Below are positions 1 through 8,311 of a stretch of DNA of 53,010 nt, in pieces. The notes below the pieces were generated by a model. The model was not told where the DNA came from, made no database searches, and saw only the letters and a list, made by a program, of their open reading frames with translations. A program made the translations under genes and the position numbers. Each line of letters opens with the position of its first letter. Positions within the stretch are counted from its first letter, which is position 1. Origin of the DNA: Chitinophaga pinensis. GTDB taxonomy: Bacteria > Bacteroidota > Bacteroidia > Chitinophagales > CAMDFR01. The stretch spans positions 1-53,010 of the forward strand of contig CAMBZT010000011.1 of NCBI GenBank assembly GCA_945872405.1, written 5' to 3'.

Positions 1-2
1 TG

Positions 3-848
3 ATGGTGAAGGAAATAATGGATAAAAAAAAGGATGATTACAAGAAAGACAAACAGATCAGAAATTCTAAGCCTTCGAAAATTGAAGATGATACCTTCAA
101 GAAAAATCAACCCAGAATGCTAAAGACATTGGATGTAAAGGAGGTAAAGAAAAAGAAGAAGATTAAGTTTGGCGAAGTAGTGAGTCAGGTAACAAAAGAA
201 AAAGCAGAATTTTATCTAGCTAGGGCAATGAAAGCGATAGATGTCGAAGAATATCAGTCTGCTGAAAAATACACAAAAAAAGCGCTTGAAATTAATCCAA
301 ACTATTGTGAGGCTTGGATGCTTCATGGCGATTTGTATGGAATTTTTGGTTACTTTGAGAAGGCAGTTAAAGACTATAGCAAAGCGATCGAATCTAATGC
401 GACCATGGTACCTGCTTATTATAATCGAGGGGTTATTTATCTTAAGATGTCAAATCTAGATAAAGCTAAACTTGATTTTAATAAGTCCTTAGAGTTAGAT
501 TCTCTATACATTGTAGCATTGGGTGGTAGAGCTTCTGTTAGCATTTATCAAAAAGATTTTATTAGTGCAATTACAGATTATAGCAAAATTATAAGCATCA
601 ATCCATCTTTTGTTCCGGCCTATAAAGCAAGAGGTATTGCTAGACTTGAGATTGGTGATTATACCAATGCGATATCTGATTTTTGCGAATTCATTAGAAA
701 TGATAAAACGGATGCTTATGTATACTATCAAAGAGGATTAGCTGAATTAAAGTCAGGTAAAATGTACGATAGTTGCATCGATTTATTAAAGGCCTCTGAA
801 ATGGGTTCTGCGGATGCAAAAGCAGCCATCAAAAAACATTGTGATTAA
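3..848 (+). CDS. Tetratricopeptide repeat protein
   Basis: This 281-residue protein has a lysine-rich, probably disordered N-terminus (residues 1-60). About six tandem TPR units follow (residues 65-275), recognisable by recurring W/Y-x2-G-x2-Y, A-x3-Y and ALEINP-like pieces. No signal peptide or membrane segment is seen, so it is probably a cytoplasmic scaffold. The last unit, with its DSC-IDLLKASEMG pattern, is a variant that I associate with many Bacteroidota TPR proteins. The ATG at 3 sits in a TGATG context, so an upstream gene may end here and be coupled to it. A second in-frame ATG at 18, behind a purine-rich stretch, is an equally good start. The molecular partner is unknown. Confidence 0.8.
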   Translation: MVKEIMDKKKDDYKKDKQIRNSKPSKIEDDTFKKNQPRMLKTLDVKEVKKKKKIKFGEVVSQVTKEKAEFYLARAMKAIDVEEYQSAEKYTKKALEINPNYCEAWMLHGDLYGIFGYFEKAVKDYSKAIESNATMVPAYYNRGVIYLKMSNLDKAKLDFNKSLELDSLYIVALGGRASVSIYQKDFISAITDYSKIISINPSFVPAYKARGIARLEIGDYTNAISDFCEFIRNDKTDAYVYYQRGLAELKSGKMYDSCIDLLKASEMGSADAKAAIKKHCD

Positions 849-1062
849 GAGTTAGTCTTATAATTCCTGTCTTTTCGGTTGTTCGACAAAATATATGAGC
901 TTTTCTATTAGGATTCAAGAATGAAATCTGTTGCACGATTTTAGTTAGCTGAGCTACAACAAATGTTGAATACTAATGGGGTAGAGGAAGAAGCTTGCTG
1001 AACATTTCTACTGGTCTTAATAAATAAAAATACGATCAGAAAAAGCTTGCTAAGAGTGAGAA
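849..1062. other. Convergent intergenic region
   Basis: This is the 214-bp spacer between the TPR gene and secG, which converge on it. I see no credible open frame, RNA gene or strong terminator hairpin. It has two short direct copies of AAGCTTGCT about 50 bp apart, which could be chance. Confidence 0.5.
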
Positions 1063-1380
1063 TTACTTTGGAACTGAAGTTGGTCCTTTGTATTTATTAA
1101 TGTTTTTCTCAACATCAGTTTTCTCTATTTTTGTGGTGCCACTAGAGATTTTTGTAGTAGATTTTGTCATCCAAGCAGCACTTAAACAAATAACAAGCAT
1201 TGCGCCAGCTATATACCAAGTGGCTTTCTCTACTACATCTGTAGATTTTGATGCTCCAAAAATTTGATTCCCAATACCTCCCATTTGGCTGTTTAAACCA
1301 CCTCCCTTAGGATTTTGTATGAGTACGACTAATCCTAACAGAACTGATGCGATTATTGAGAATAATAAAATAACTATCAT
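1063..1380 (-). CDS. secG: Preprotein translocase subunit SecG
   Basis: SecG is the small accessory subunit of the SecYEG channel and aids Sec-dependent export across the inner membrane. The 105-residue product has the family layout. A first membrane helix (about 2-22) runs into the conserved loop QNPKGGGL, a glycine-rich segment (GGIGNQIFGA) follows, then a second helix (about 55-72) and a polar C-terminal tail. It is the last gene of a leftward five-gene set (miaB, sigma-54 activator, lptE, TPR-like, secG) and starts 11 bp after the preceding stop. Length and motifs fit well, so the call is firm. Confidence 0.95.
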   Translation of the reverse strand: MIVILLFSIIASVLLGLVVLIQNPKGGGLNSQMGGIGNQIFGASKSTDVVEKATWYIAGAMLVICLSAAWMTKSTTKISSGTTKIEKTDVEKNINKYKGPTSVPK

Positions 1381-1391
1381 TGTGTGTGTGT

Positions 1392-2498
1392 TTACCTTTT
1401 AGTAATTAATTCAATTTGGAGTGCAAAGAAACTGCTTTTTTCTGGAAATTTCAACAATAATTTTTTGTAAGCCAAAATTGCTTTGTCTTTTTTACCTTGT
1501 TTTAGATATAATTTAGCTAAGGTTTCTGTCACTAGGTCATCAGCAGGAAGATAATTAGCACCGCTTTTATCCTTTGCAGCCGAAATAATGTCAGGATTTT
1601 TTACTTTTCTTTTAATTTGCTGGTCAATGAAATTATTTACTTGATTTACTTGATTGTCCGTTAAGTCCTTTTCAAAGGCAAACAAATCATATGGCGTGTT
1701 GGTTTTGATAATAAAATCGAGTTCGTCCATCGAAGATTCCTCTTCAGATTTTGCTACTTTATTTGTATTTATTTTACTTCCCTTAATGCTGATTAATTCA
1801 CTATTTTCTTTGATTATCCCCTGCATAGCTTCGCTTGGATTGGCTTCTACAACAAAATTATGCAGCCAATCAGCAAATGTTTGAGGCTCATGCAATGCAA
1901 TTGGCTGTATATCTTCAGTGATGCCATTATTCGTATTCTCTTCTTCAACTAATGACAGACCTTCCATAGCCATTGAATTCGGCTCTTGCTCAGTTGTTAT
2001 AACTTGAGGTTCTTCATTAGGTATATTCTCAACTATAGTATCAAGAGTCTGGTCTTTCTTGCTTTCATTTTGCTCAGAAATAGCATCCTCCACGAGAGGT
2101 ACAGTGGTTTTTAAATCCTCTAAAAAATTCATTACTAAGGCAGGTTCACTCTTCGTGTCTTCAAAATGAGGAAAATCCTTGATATCATTATTTAGAGCAA
2201 CATTTTTATCCTCTTCAGCAGTTTCAATAATTGCTGAATTCATGTTGGATTCATTCATAGTGTTTGATGTCTCTCTAATATCATTCGTATCTGTCAACAA
2301 ATCGAAAAGAATGTCTCGTTTATACATTCGGATGGCAGATTGATTGAGCTGTTTTTCAAAGCGAGAATCTGAAGAATCATGATACTTTTTTGTTAAAAAC
2401 AATTGATAGGTACTGCACCAAGGTGCTTTTTTTACCATTGCTTCTATCTCTTGAGTTGAATTTTGAAAAGAGAGGGTATGTAGTATTTGACTTACCAT
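1392..2498 (-). CDS. Hypothetical protein with C-terminal TPR-like helices
   Basis: This 368-residue protein has no specific family I can name. The N-terminus (1-70) is compact, with a KAPWCSTYQLFLTKKY segment. The middle (about 75-260) is highly acidic and probably disordered, rich in E, D, N and S. The C-terminus (about 270-368) holds a TPR-like hairpin (ETLAKLYLKQGKKDKAILAYKKLLLKFPEKS). It overlaps the end of lptE by 7 bp and precedes secG by 11 bp, so it is translationally coupled to both. A protein of this shape is common at this position in Bacteroidota. The context suggests an envelope-export or assembly role, but that is inference. No signal peptide is visible. Confidence 0.75.
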   Translation of the reverse strand: MVSQILHTLSFQNSTQEIEAMVKKAPWCSTYQLFLTKKYHDSSDSRFEKQLNQSAIRMYKRDILFDLLTDTNDIRETSNTMNESNMNSAIIETAEEDKNVALNNDIKDFPHFEDTKSEPALVMNFLEDLKTTVPLVEDAISEQNESKKDQTLDTIVENIPNEEPQVITTEQEPNSMAMEGLSLVEEENTNNGITEDIQPIALHEPQTFADWLHNFVVEANPSEAMQGIIKENSELISIKGSKINTNKVAKSEEESSMDELDFIIKTNTPYDLFAFEKDLTDNQVNQVNNFIDQQIKRKVKNPDIISAAKDKSGANYLPADDLVTETLAKLYLKQGKKDKAILAYKKLLLKFPEKSSFFALQIELITKR

Positions 2499-2995
2499 TT
2501 AACTAATGCTTTGTTAAAAATATCTTCAACCAATTGAACGTTTAACTCCTTCAACTTTGCTTCCTCTACAGCACTTAAACTTTGTGAGCTTTCGTACTGT
2601 GCATATTTCTTAAATTCCTGGCTCCATTTGTCTTTTGGGTCAAGCGTATTTGTGTAGTCTACTTGAACACTAATTGTAATTTCTACCAAACCTGAGGTCT
2701 CACCTGCAATTGCTGCCTTTGGCTTGACAGAATAATTTGATATAAATCCTGAAATTTTCAATTCGCCATTATTGTCTACTAATTTCAAATTACCCTCTGT
2801 TGTAAATTTCTGTTTTAAAGCTTCTGTAAACAAATTACTCGCCTTCATTGGTGCATTGGGTGCTTTGTTGGTAAAAATACCTATAGAAACAGTTTTAGCA
2901 TTAGTATTGGCACCTGTAAAGCTATACACACCACACGAATTGATTAGTAGCATGACAAAAGTAATCGATAAAAAAGAAAGCAATTTATGTATCAT
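2492..2995 (-). CDS. lptE: LPS-assembly lipoprotein LptE family
   Basis: LptE plugs the LptD barrel that inserts lipopolysaccharide into the outer membrane. This 167-residue protein starts with a lipoprotein signal: charged start, hydrophobic stretch and lipobox INSC with Cys21. Next comes the family's GVYSF start of the mature protein and the TVSIGIFTNKAP strand. Other landmarks are FTEALKQKF, LKISGFISNYSVKP, and a C-terminal helix LNVQLVEDIFNKALVKW that matches the usual end. It begins 15 bp after the sigma-54 activator gene and overlaps the next gene. LptE-family proteins are divergent, so the call rests on lipobox, length, motif order and the conserved neighbourhood. Confidence 0.88.
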   Translation of the reverse strand: MIHKLLSFLSITFVMLLINSCGVYSFTGANTNAKTVSIGIFTNKAPNAPMKASNLFTEALKQKFTTEGNLKLVDNNGELKISGFISNYSVKPKAAIAGETSGLVEITISVQVDYTNTLDPKDKWSQEFKKYAQYESSQSLSAVEEAKLKELNVQLVEDIFNKALVKW

Positions 2996-3010
2996 AGTTT
3001 TTTCTCTTCA

Positions 3011-4264
3011 TTAGTCATCAATTCCATATTCTTTAATTTTTCTGTATAGTGTACGTTCAGAAATTCCTAAATCGTTTGCAGCATTTTTTCGTTTCCCTTT
3101 ATGCTTCTTCAAGGCACGTAAAATCAGTTCTTTTTCTTTATCTTCTATTGATAAAGATTCATCTACGGTTTCTGTACGTTGGTAATTGCTTTGTTCGCCA
3201 AGAATAATGGCTCCAGAAGTCACTTGTCCTTTAGATGGCAAATCTTCATGCATCATCACGGGATTACTATTGTAAAAACTTTTGTTTTGGCCAACGTCAA
3301 CACCGCTATAGTTACCATTACTAGGCGCAGCTGCCCCCATAGAAAGCACATATTGTTTCAAGTCATTGATATCTTTTTTGATGTCAAACAACATTTTATA
3401 GAGTAATTCTCTCTCTGAGAAGTTAGTCCCTCCTCCATTGTTGCCATCATTATAGTCCATCACTGCTGGTGTTTTTGATACTGTGAAATCAGGAATGAAT
3501 CTAATAAATTCATCTGCATAAACGATTTTATCCTTTGCTAAAACAGAAATTTGTTCAGCAATATTTTTTAGTTGTCGGACATTCCCAGGCCAATTATACT
3601 TTAACAATAATCTTTTTGCCTCATCATCTAATTGAATAATCGGTGTCTTATTTTTTTCTGAAAAGTCGATGCAAAACTTTCGAAACAGAAGGTAAATGTC
3701 TTCCCCTCTGTCTCGCAGTGAAGGAATTTCAATGGGGACTGTACTCAAACGATAGTATAAATCTTCTCTGAATTTTCCTTTCTGCACAGATTCCATCAGG
3801 TTTACATTCGTAGCGGCTACCACTCTCACATCTGTTTTTTGCGAAACCGATGATCCTACTTTTATAAATTCACCACTTTCTAATACTCTTAGTAATCTAG
3901 CTTGAGTACCTAAGGGCATCTCGCCAATTTCATCTAAAAAAATAGTGCCACCGTCTACAGATTCAAAATATCCTTTTCTTTTTTCTCCTGCTCCTGTAAA
4001 TGACCCTTTCTCATGTCCGAATAATTCAGAATCAATGGTCCCTTCTGGTATAGCACCACAATTCACTGCTATGAAAGGACTATGTTTGCGCGGACTTAAT
4101 TGATGCAAAATCTGCGAAAAAATTTCTTTACCTACCCCACTTTCTCCAGTGATGAGGACAGATAGATTTGTTGGCGCTACTCTATCCGCTACACTTAACG
4201 CATAGTTTAGCGCGGGAGAGTTACCAATGATACCAAATCTTTGTTTTAATGTCTGTAAATCCAA
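3011..4264 (-). CDS. Sigma-54 interaction domain transcriptional activator (Fis type)
   Basis: This 417-residue protein is an AAA+ enhancer-binding activator for RpoN-dependent promoters. It has no N-terminal receiver or sensor domain and begins directly in the AAA+ module. Walker A is GESGVGKE (40-47), the sigma-54 contact loop reads GSFTGA (87-92) instead of the usual GAFTGA, and Walker B is GTIFLDE (106-112). The arginine-finger region EDLYYRLSTVPIEIPSLRDR follows. A low-complexity linker (about 270-365) leads to a Fis-type helix-turn-helix (about 370-417, ending GISERTLYRKIKEYGIDD). It lies between miaB and lptE with gaps of 11 and 15 bp. With no sensory domain it may be constitutive or controlled by a partner. 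Confidence 0.93.
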   Translation of the reverse strand: MDLQTLKQRFGIIGNSPALNYALSVADRVAPTNLSVLITGESGVGKEIFSQILHQLSPRKHSPFIAVNCGAIPEGTIDSELFGHEKGSFTGAGEKRKGYFESVDGGTIFLDEIGEMPLGTQARLLRVLESGEFIKVGSSVSQKTDVRVVAATNVNLMESVQKGKFREDLYYRLSTVPIEIPSLRDRGEDIYLLFRKFCIDFSEKNKTPIIQLDDEAKRLLLKYNWPGNVRQLKNIAEQISVLAKDKIVYADEFIRFIPDFTVSKTPAVMDYNDGNNGGGTNFSERELLYKMLFDIKKDINDLKQYVLSMGAAAPSNGNYSGVDVGQNKSFYNSNPVMMHEDLPSKGQVTSGAIILGEQSNYQRTETVDESLSIEDKEKELILRALKKHKGKRKNAANDLGISERTLYRKIKEYGIDD

Positions 4265-4275
4265 TGTCCTTTAAT

Positions 4276-5736
4276 TTATTTTTCTACTATTTGTCCCAAT
4301 AAAGTTCCTGACGTGCAGCTATCAACTTTAATCATTACGTAATCACCAGGCTTACTATTTCTCTCGGCAAATACGCAAACTTTATTGTGATCTGTTCTTC
4401 CATAAAGGTCCTTTTCGTTCTTCTTGGAGCTTCCTTCTATAAGTACTTCAAAGGTTTTACCCACGTCTCGTAGATTACTCTCAAAAGAATTTTTTCTATG
4501 CAAATCAACAAGTCGCTGTAGTCTTTGCTTTTTCACTTCTTCCGGTACATCATCGACGAATTTTTTTGCAGCTAAAGTACCTGGCCTCTCTGAGTAGTAA
4601 TACATATATGCCAAGTCATATTTTACCTCTCTCATTATTTCCATGGTTGCTTCAAACTCTTCTTCTGTTTCTCCACAAAAACCTACAATAATATCTGTTG
4701 AAATACCGCAATCTGGAAGAATTCTGTTCACTGCTTCTAGTCGATTCATATACCATGCTTTGGTATAGGTTCTGTTCATACGATCTAAACAAGCATCGCT
4801 TCCACTTTGAACTGGTAAATGTATATAATTACAAACATTTTTATATTTAGCAATTACGTACAAAACATCATCCAGCAAATCTTTCGGATGTGACGTAGAA
4901 AAACGAATGCGCATTAAAGGGGCAGCAATGGCAACCATCTCGAGAAGGTTTGCAAAATTTACCACATTATCTGTATCCTTTAGATCAATCAATTTTTTTC
5001 CTCTTACTGTTTCATCTTCACTCCATCGGTAAGAATCTACGTTCTGACCTAACAAAGTAATTTCTTTAAAACCCTTTTCAAGCAAATCTTTTACCTCATT
5101 TAATATGGATTCTGGTGCACGACTTCTTTCTCTCCCACGTGTATAAGGCACCACACAAAAAGCACACATATTATCGCATCCACGCATAATCGAAACAAAT
5201 GCCGAAATACCATTTGAAGATAATCGGACAGGATTTATATCAGCATAGGTCTCCTCCCTAGATAGTAAAACATTCACAGCGCGTTGACCACCCACTGCTT
5301 CTTCAATCAAATCTGGTAGGGTACGATAGGAGTCAGGTCCAGCAACAATATCAACCAATTTTTCTTCGACAAGCAATTGTTCTTTCATCCTTTCTGCCAT
5401 GCAACCTAAAATACCTATAATAGCACCAGGATTTCTCTTCTTTATCACCTTGATATTAGCAAGTCGTTTGCGTATCGTTTGCTCTGCCTTATCACGAATC
5501 GAACAAGTGTTGATAAAAACAATATCCGCCTCATTATAATCTTTTGTTCCATCATAGCCTCTAGAAGTTAAAATAGAGGCAACAATCTCACTATCATTAA
5601 AATTCATTGCACAACCATAACTTTCAATATAAAATTTCTTTCCATTGCTTGCTACACCCTCGGGTCTTTCTACAACAAGTGTTTCACCTTGTCTAGATTC
5701 ATCATGAACTGCCGTATCACTCTTATATAATTCCAT
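4276..5736 (-). CDS. miaB: tRNA-2-methylthio-N6-dimethylallyladenosine synthase
   Basis: MiaB is a radical-SAM methylthiotransferase that modifies A37 of tRNAs that read codons starting with U. The 486-residue protein has the three-domain order. The N-terminal UPF0004 domain has cluster ligands Cys42, Cys78 and Cys112. The radical-SAM core has RGCDNMCAFC with Cys187, Cys191 and Cys194. A TRAM domain (about 415-486) ends in CTSGTLLGQIV. An extended N-terminal tail of about 30 residues precedes the first motif. It is the first gene of the leftward operon that ends with secG. The closest paralogs (MtaB, RimO) differ in motif context; NTCSIRDKAEQ and LGCMAER favour MiaB. Confidence 0.96.
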   Translation of the reverse strand: MELYKSDTAVHDESRQGETLVVERPEGVASNGKKFYIESYGCAMNFNDSEIVASILTSRGYDGTKDYNEADIVFINTCSIRDKAEQTIRKRLANIKVIKKRNPGAIIGILGCMAERMKEQLLVEEKLVDIVAGPDSYRTLPDLIEEAVGGQRAVNVLLSREETYADINPVRLSSNGISAFVSIMRGCDNMCAFCVVPYTRGRERSRAPESILNEVKDLLEKGFKEITLLGQNVDSYRWSEDETVRGKKLIDLKDTDNVVNFANLLEMVAIAAPLMRIRFSTSHPKDLLDDVLYVIAKYKNVCNYIHLPVQSGSDACLDRMNRTYTKAWYMNRLEAVNRILPDCGISTDIIVGFCGETEEEFEATMEIMREVKYDLAYMYYYSERPGTLAAKKFVDDVPEEVKKQRLQRLVDLHRKNSFESNLRDVGKTFEVLIEGSSKKNEKDLYGRTDHNKVCVFAERNSKPGDYVMIKVDSCTSGTLLGQIVEK

Positions 5737-5850
5737 TTCTTATTCAAACATTTGAAGAGCACAAACCTAATCAATTTATCTCGAATGGTGACATATTGGC
5801 AGTTATTTATTCCTTAAAATTGTTAATTCTTAGGAGACTGATATTTATCA

Positions 5851-5882
5851 TTGTTTTATTGAAGTGACTATGCTTAACTTTG
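5851..5882 (+). promoter_or_regulatory. Bacteroidota-type promoter of the desaturase gene
   Basis: TTG at 5851-5853 is followed after 21 bp by TAACTTTG at 5875-5882, matching the -33 TTG and -7 TAnnTTTG boxes of the Bacteroidota primary sigma factor. The start codon at 5911 leaves a leader of about 25 nt. It is the best-formed promoter I found in the window. Confidence 0.6.
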
Positions 5883-5910
5883 CAATGTTAAAAAAATAAT
5901 AACTTAAACT

Positions 5911-6957
5911 ATGGATGTAGCAATAGATCAATTTAAAGAAGATTTCAAAAATTGGAATGCTAAAATGAAGCAATATCAAATTCCAAATACCAAAAAAGCA
6001 ATTACTCAAATTGCGAACAGTTTTGCTTTCTTCCTAGGCCTTATGGCCTTGCAATTATACCTTTTTGATAAGTCGGTATTGTTTTCAATAGCCATTGCTA
6101 TTCTTAATGGTTTTATGTTAGGTAGAATATTTATTATACAACACGATTGCGGGCATCGATCTTTTACAAAAAATCAAACAGTAAATAATATCATTGGAAC
6201 CATTTGTAGTGTGTGCACCATTATTCCTTATAAATATTGGGCTCAGTCGCACAGTTTTCATCATGCTCACAATGGTCAACTTGAATATTCTGATATTGGT
6301 GATATTAAATGTTTGACTGTTGAAGAGTATGCAAAGTTGAGCTTGAAGGGAAAAATATTTTACCGAATTTATAGAAGTCCATTTTATTTGTTTACCGTTG
6401 GTGGCTTCATTTATGTGGTATTGTACAATCGATTCGCAGTATTAAAGCAAGATTATTTTCAGGCCGTAAGAGAGTCTGTAAGTTGGAGCAATATCGCTTT
6501 TGTTGTTATATATGGTTTGTTAGCCTATTTTATCGGACCAAAAAAATTCTTTATAGTGCAAGGAATCAACTTGCTATTCTTTGGTACTTATGCTTTATGG
6601 TTCTTTTATATTCAGCATCAGTACGAAAATATTTACAAAAGTGGAAAAGACAATTGGGATTATGTGGTATCTGCAGTAAAAGGAAGTACCTACTATAAAC
6701 TACCTTGGATAGGTCGTTTCCTTTCTGGTAATATCGGTTTTCATGCCATACATCATCTTTGTCCAACAATTCCTAATTATAACCTCGAAAAATGTAATAA
6801 AGAAAATCCAGCTTTTGAAAAGCATGGACCTACTATTACTTTTTGGCAAAGTTTAAAAACAGTGAATGCAAATCTTTGGGATGATAAAAACCTTAAGATG
6901 ATTTCTTTTAGTGAATATGGTCGCATGAAGAAGAAGGAATTATTATTAAATCAATAA
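5911..6957 (+). CDS. Membrane fatty acid desaturase (acyl-lipid type)
   Basis: This is a di-iron membrane enzyme that introduces a double bond into acyl chains, tuning membrane fluidity. The 348-residue protein carries all three histidine boxes: HDCGH (78-82), HSFHH (114-118) and HAIHH (278-282). They are separated by hydrophobic segments that form paired membrane hairpins. Box spacing and sequence resemble the bacterial omega-6/Delta-12-like branch, but the position of the double bond cannot be read from sequence. It stands alone behind its own promoter and is closed by a strong terminator. Such genes are often cold-induced; nothing in the sequence proves that here. Confidence 0.92.
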   Translation: MDVAIDQFKEDFKNWNAKMKQYQIPNTKKAITQIANSFAFFLGLMALQLYLFDKSVLFSIAIAILNGFMLGRIFIIQHDCGHRSFTKNQTVNNIIGTICSVCTIIPYKYWAQSHSFHHAHNGQLEYSDIGDIKCLTVEEYAKLSLKGKIFYRIYRSPFYLFTVGGFIYVVLYNRFAVLKQDYFQAVRESVSWSNIAFVVIYGLLAYFIGPKKFFIVQGINLLFFGTYALWFFYIQHQYENIYKSGKDNWDYVVSAVKGSTYYKLPWIGRFLSGNIGFHAIHHLCPTIPNYNLEKCNKENPAFEKHGPTITFWQSLKTVNANLWDDKNLKMISFSEYGRMKKKELLLNQ

Positions 6958-6971
6958 TAAAAAATTACAAA

Positions 6972-6999
6972 GGCTCGTTATCAACGGGTCTTTTTTTTT
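6972..6999 (+). terminator. Rho-independent terminator after the desaturase gene
   Basis: GGCTCGTT pairs with AACGGGTC (8 bp with two G-T wobbles) across an ATC loop and runs straight into nine T residues. Confidence 0.85.
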
Positions 7000-7337
7000 A
7001 GTCTGCCCACCTGGTAAAATTCGATCTTTTTTCGCTACACTTCATAGCTTTTCTAAAGTGAGTAATTTAGTGAAACGACTAAACAGTCACTTCCACTTTT
7101 GAATTTATTGAAAAATTTGTTTTTTTGCTGCTTTACGAAGGGTGGTCCCGCTCTTTGCTTTTTATCTTTCTGATTTTTTTTAAGATAAAAAATCAAAAAG
7201 GATAGCCGCTTCGATCGGTCAGACAAAGGCGATAACTCAATGCCAAAATTTTATAGCTTATACATATAAGTTGGTTTTAGAAAAAATTGAAATAATAAAA
7301 GCATTGTTTTGGTTCCATCTATGGACAGTCTTCTTAA
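7000..7337. repeat. Gene-free region with hairpin-forming, repeat-like block
   Basis: These 338 bp hold no credible gene. The part at about 7138-7230 is unlike ordinary spacer. A G/C-rich head (GGGTGGTCCCGCTC) is followed by a T-rich/A-rich core able to form two competing hairpins: 7159-7168 with 7182-7191 (10 bp) or 7172-7179 with 7187-7194 (8 bp). A GGATAGCCGCTTCGATCGG block follows. I associate this layout (CGCTTT, AT-rich hairpin, GGATGCCGCTTC-like end) with short interspersed repeats in Bacteroidota spacers, but only one copy is visible here. Its function is unknown. Confidence 0.4.
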
Positions 7338-8279
7338 CTATGCTTTTTCAATCACAATATGTTGAAGCATATCCTCACTCATTTTGTCTAAATCAAATTC
7401 GGGTTTCCATCCCCAATCCGCAGAAGCCAATGAAGCATCTATGCTCTGAGGCCAAGAGTTGGCAATGGCTTGACGAAAATCGGGTGCATAATCAATTTGA
7501 AATTCTGGAATTATTTTTTGAATAGATGCACAAACTTCTTTCGGTGAAAATGACATAGCACTCAAGTTATAACTATCTTTTACCGATAGCGATTCCTTAG
7601 ATGCTTCCATCAATTCTATAGTGCCTCTAATAGCATCAGGCATATACATCATAGGTAGGTAGGTATCTTCCTCTAAAAAGCAAGTGTATTTTTTGTGTTC
7701 TTTGGCCTCAAAATAAATATCAACAGCATAATCTGTGGTACCACCACCTGCTTTTGTTTTATAACTAATCAAGCCAGGATATCTTACTGATCGGATGTCT
7801 GTGTTTTTTTTTAGATTATAATATCTCGCCCAACCTTCTCCAGCTAATTTACTAATACCATAAATTGAAGTTGGATCTGTATTGCAAAATTGTGGTGTAT
7901 TTATCTTAGGACTGTTTGGACCAAAAATAGCAATGCTACTTGGGAAAAAGACTTTATTGATATTATGCTGTACTGTATTTTCTAAAACACTGAATAGTCC
8001 TTCCATATTTATCTTCCAAGCTAATGCTGGATTTTTTTCCGAAGTCCCAGAGAGCAAAGCAGCGAGGTGATAAATTTGAGTCACTTTATTTTTTTGAATC
8101 AACTCATGCAATCGGTTGCCATCTGTTATATCTAATGTTTCGAAGCGGGTGTCTGTGTCGTTCTCTCGAATATCTGATGCAATAACCTTATCTTCTCCGT
8201 AAATTTTTCTTAAGGCAAGCACCAATTCACTACCTATTTGACCATTCGCACCGGTTACTAAAATCGTTTCTGATGTCAT
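7338..8279 (-). CDS. NAD-dependent epimerase/dehydratase family protein, likely L-threonine 3-dehydrogenase
   Basis: This is a 313-residue extended short-chain dehydrogenase. The NAD-binding TGANGQIGSELV motif (9-20) starts the Rossmann fold. YHLAALLSG and FFPSSIAIFGP follow, and the catalytic Tyr-x3-Lys is YGISKLAGE. Overall length and the SSIAIFGP, VRYPGLISYKT and GGGTTDYAV segments resemble the SDR-type L-threonine dehydrogenase, which oxidises threonine to 2-amino-3-ketobutyrate. The usual partner (glycine C-acetyltransferase) is not in the window, so the substrate is inferred. It is divergent from the methyltransferase gene, with only 32 bp between start codons. Confidence 0.8.
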   Translation of the reverse strand: MTSETILVTGANGQIGSELVLALRKIYGEDKVIASDIRENDTDTRFETLDITDGNRLHELIQKNKVTQIYHLAALLSGTSEKNPALAWKINMEGLFSVLENTVQHNINKVFFPSSIAIFGPNSPKINTPQFCNTDPTSIYGISKLAGEGWARYYNLKKNTDIRSVRYPGLISYKTKAGGGTTDYAVDIYFEAKEHKKYTCFLEEDTYLPMMYMPDAIRGTIELMEASKESLSVKDSYNLSAMSFSPKEVCASIQKIIPEFQIDYAPDFRQAIANSWPQSIDASLASADWGWKPEFDLDKMSEDMLQHIVIEKA

Positions 8280-8291
8280 TGTTTTTTATCT

Positions 8292-8299
8292 TATTTTTG
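8292..8299 (+). promoter_or_regulatory. -7 box with a very short leader
   Basis: TATTTTTG matches TAnnTTTG and ends 12 bp before the methyltransferase ATG, implying a leader of about 9 nt. No good TTG is found at the expected -33 position. Confidence 0.35.
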
Positions 8300-8311
8300 T
8301 AAGTAAATAGT

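Noticed and set aside
987-1055. Direct repeat of AAGCTTGCT in the first spacer
   Set aside because: Only two 9-bp copies, with no further structure or mobile-element sign.
7271-7525. Rightward open frame of 84 codons
   Set aside because: It overlaps the 3' end of the well-supported SDR gene on the other strand and gives no recognisable protein.
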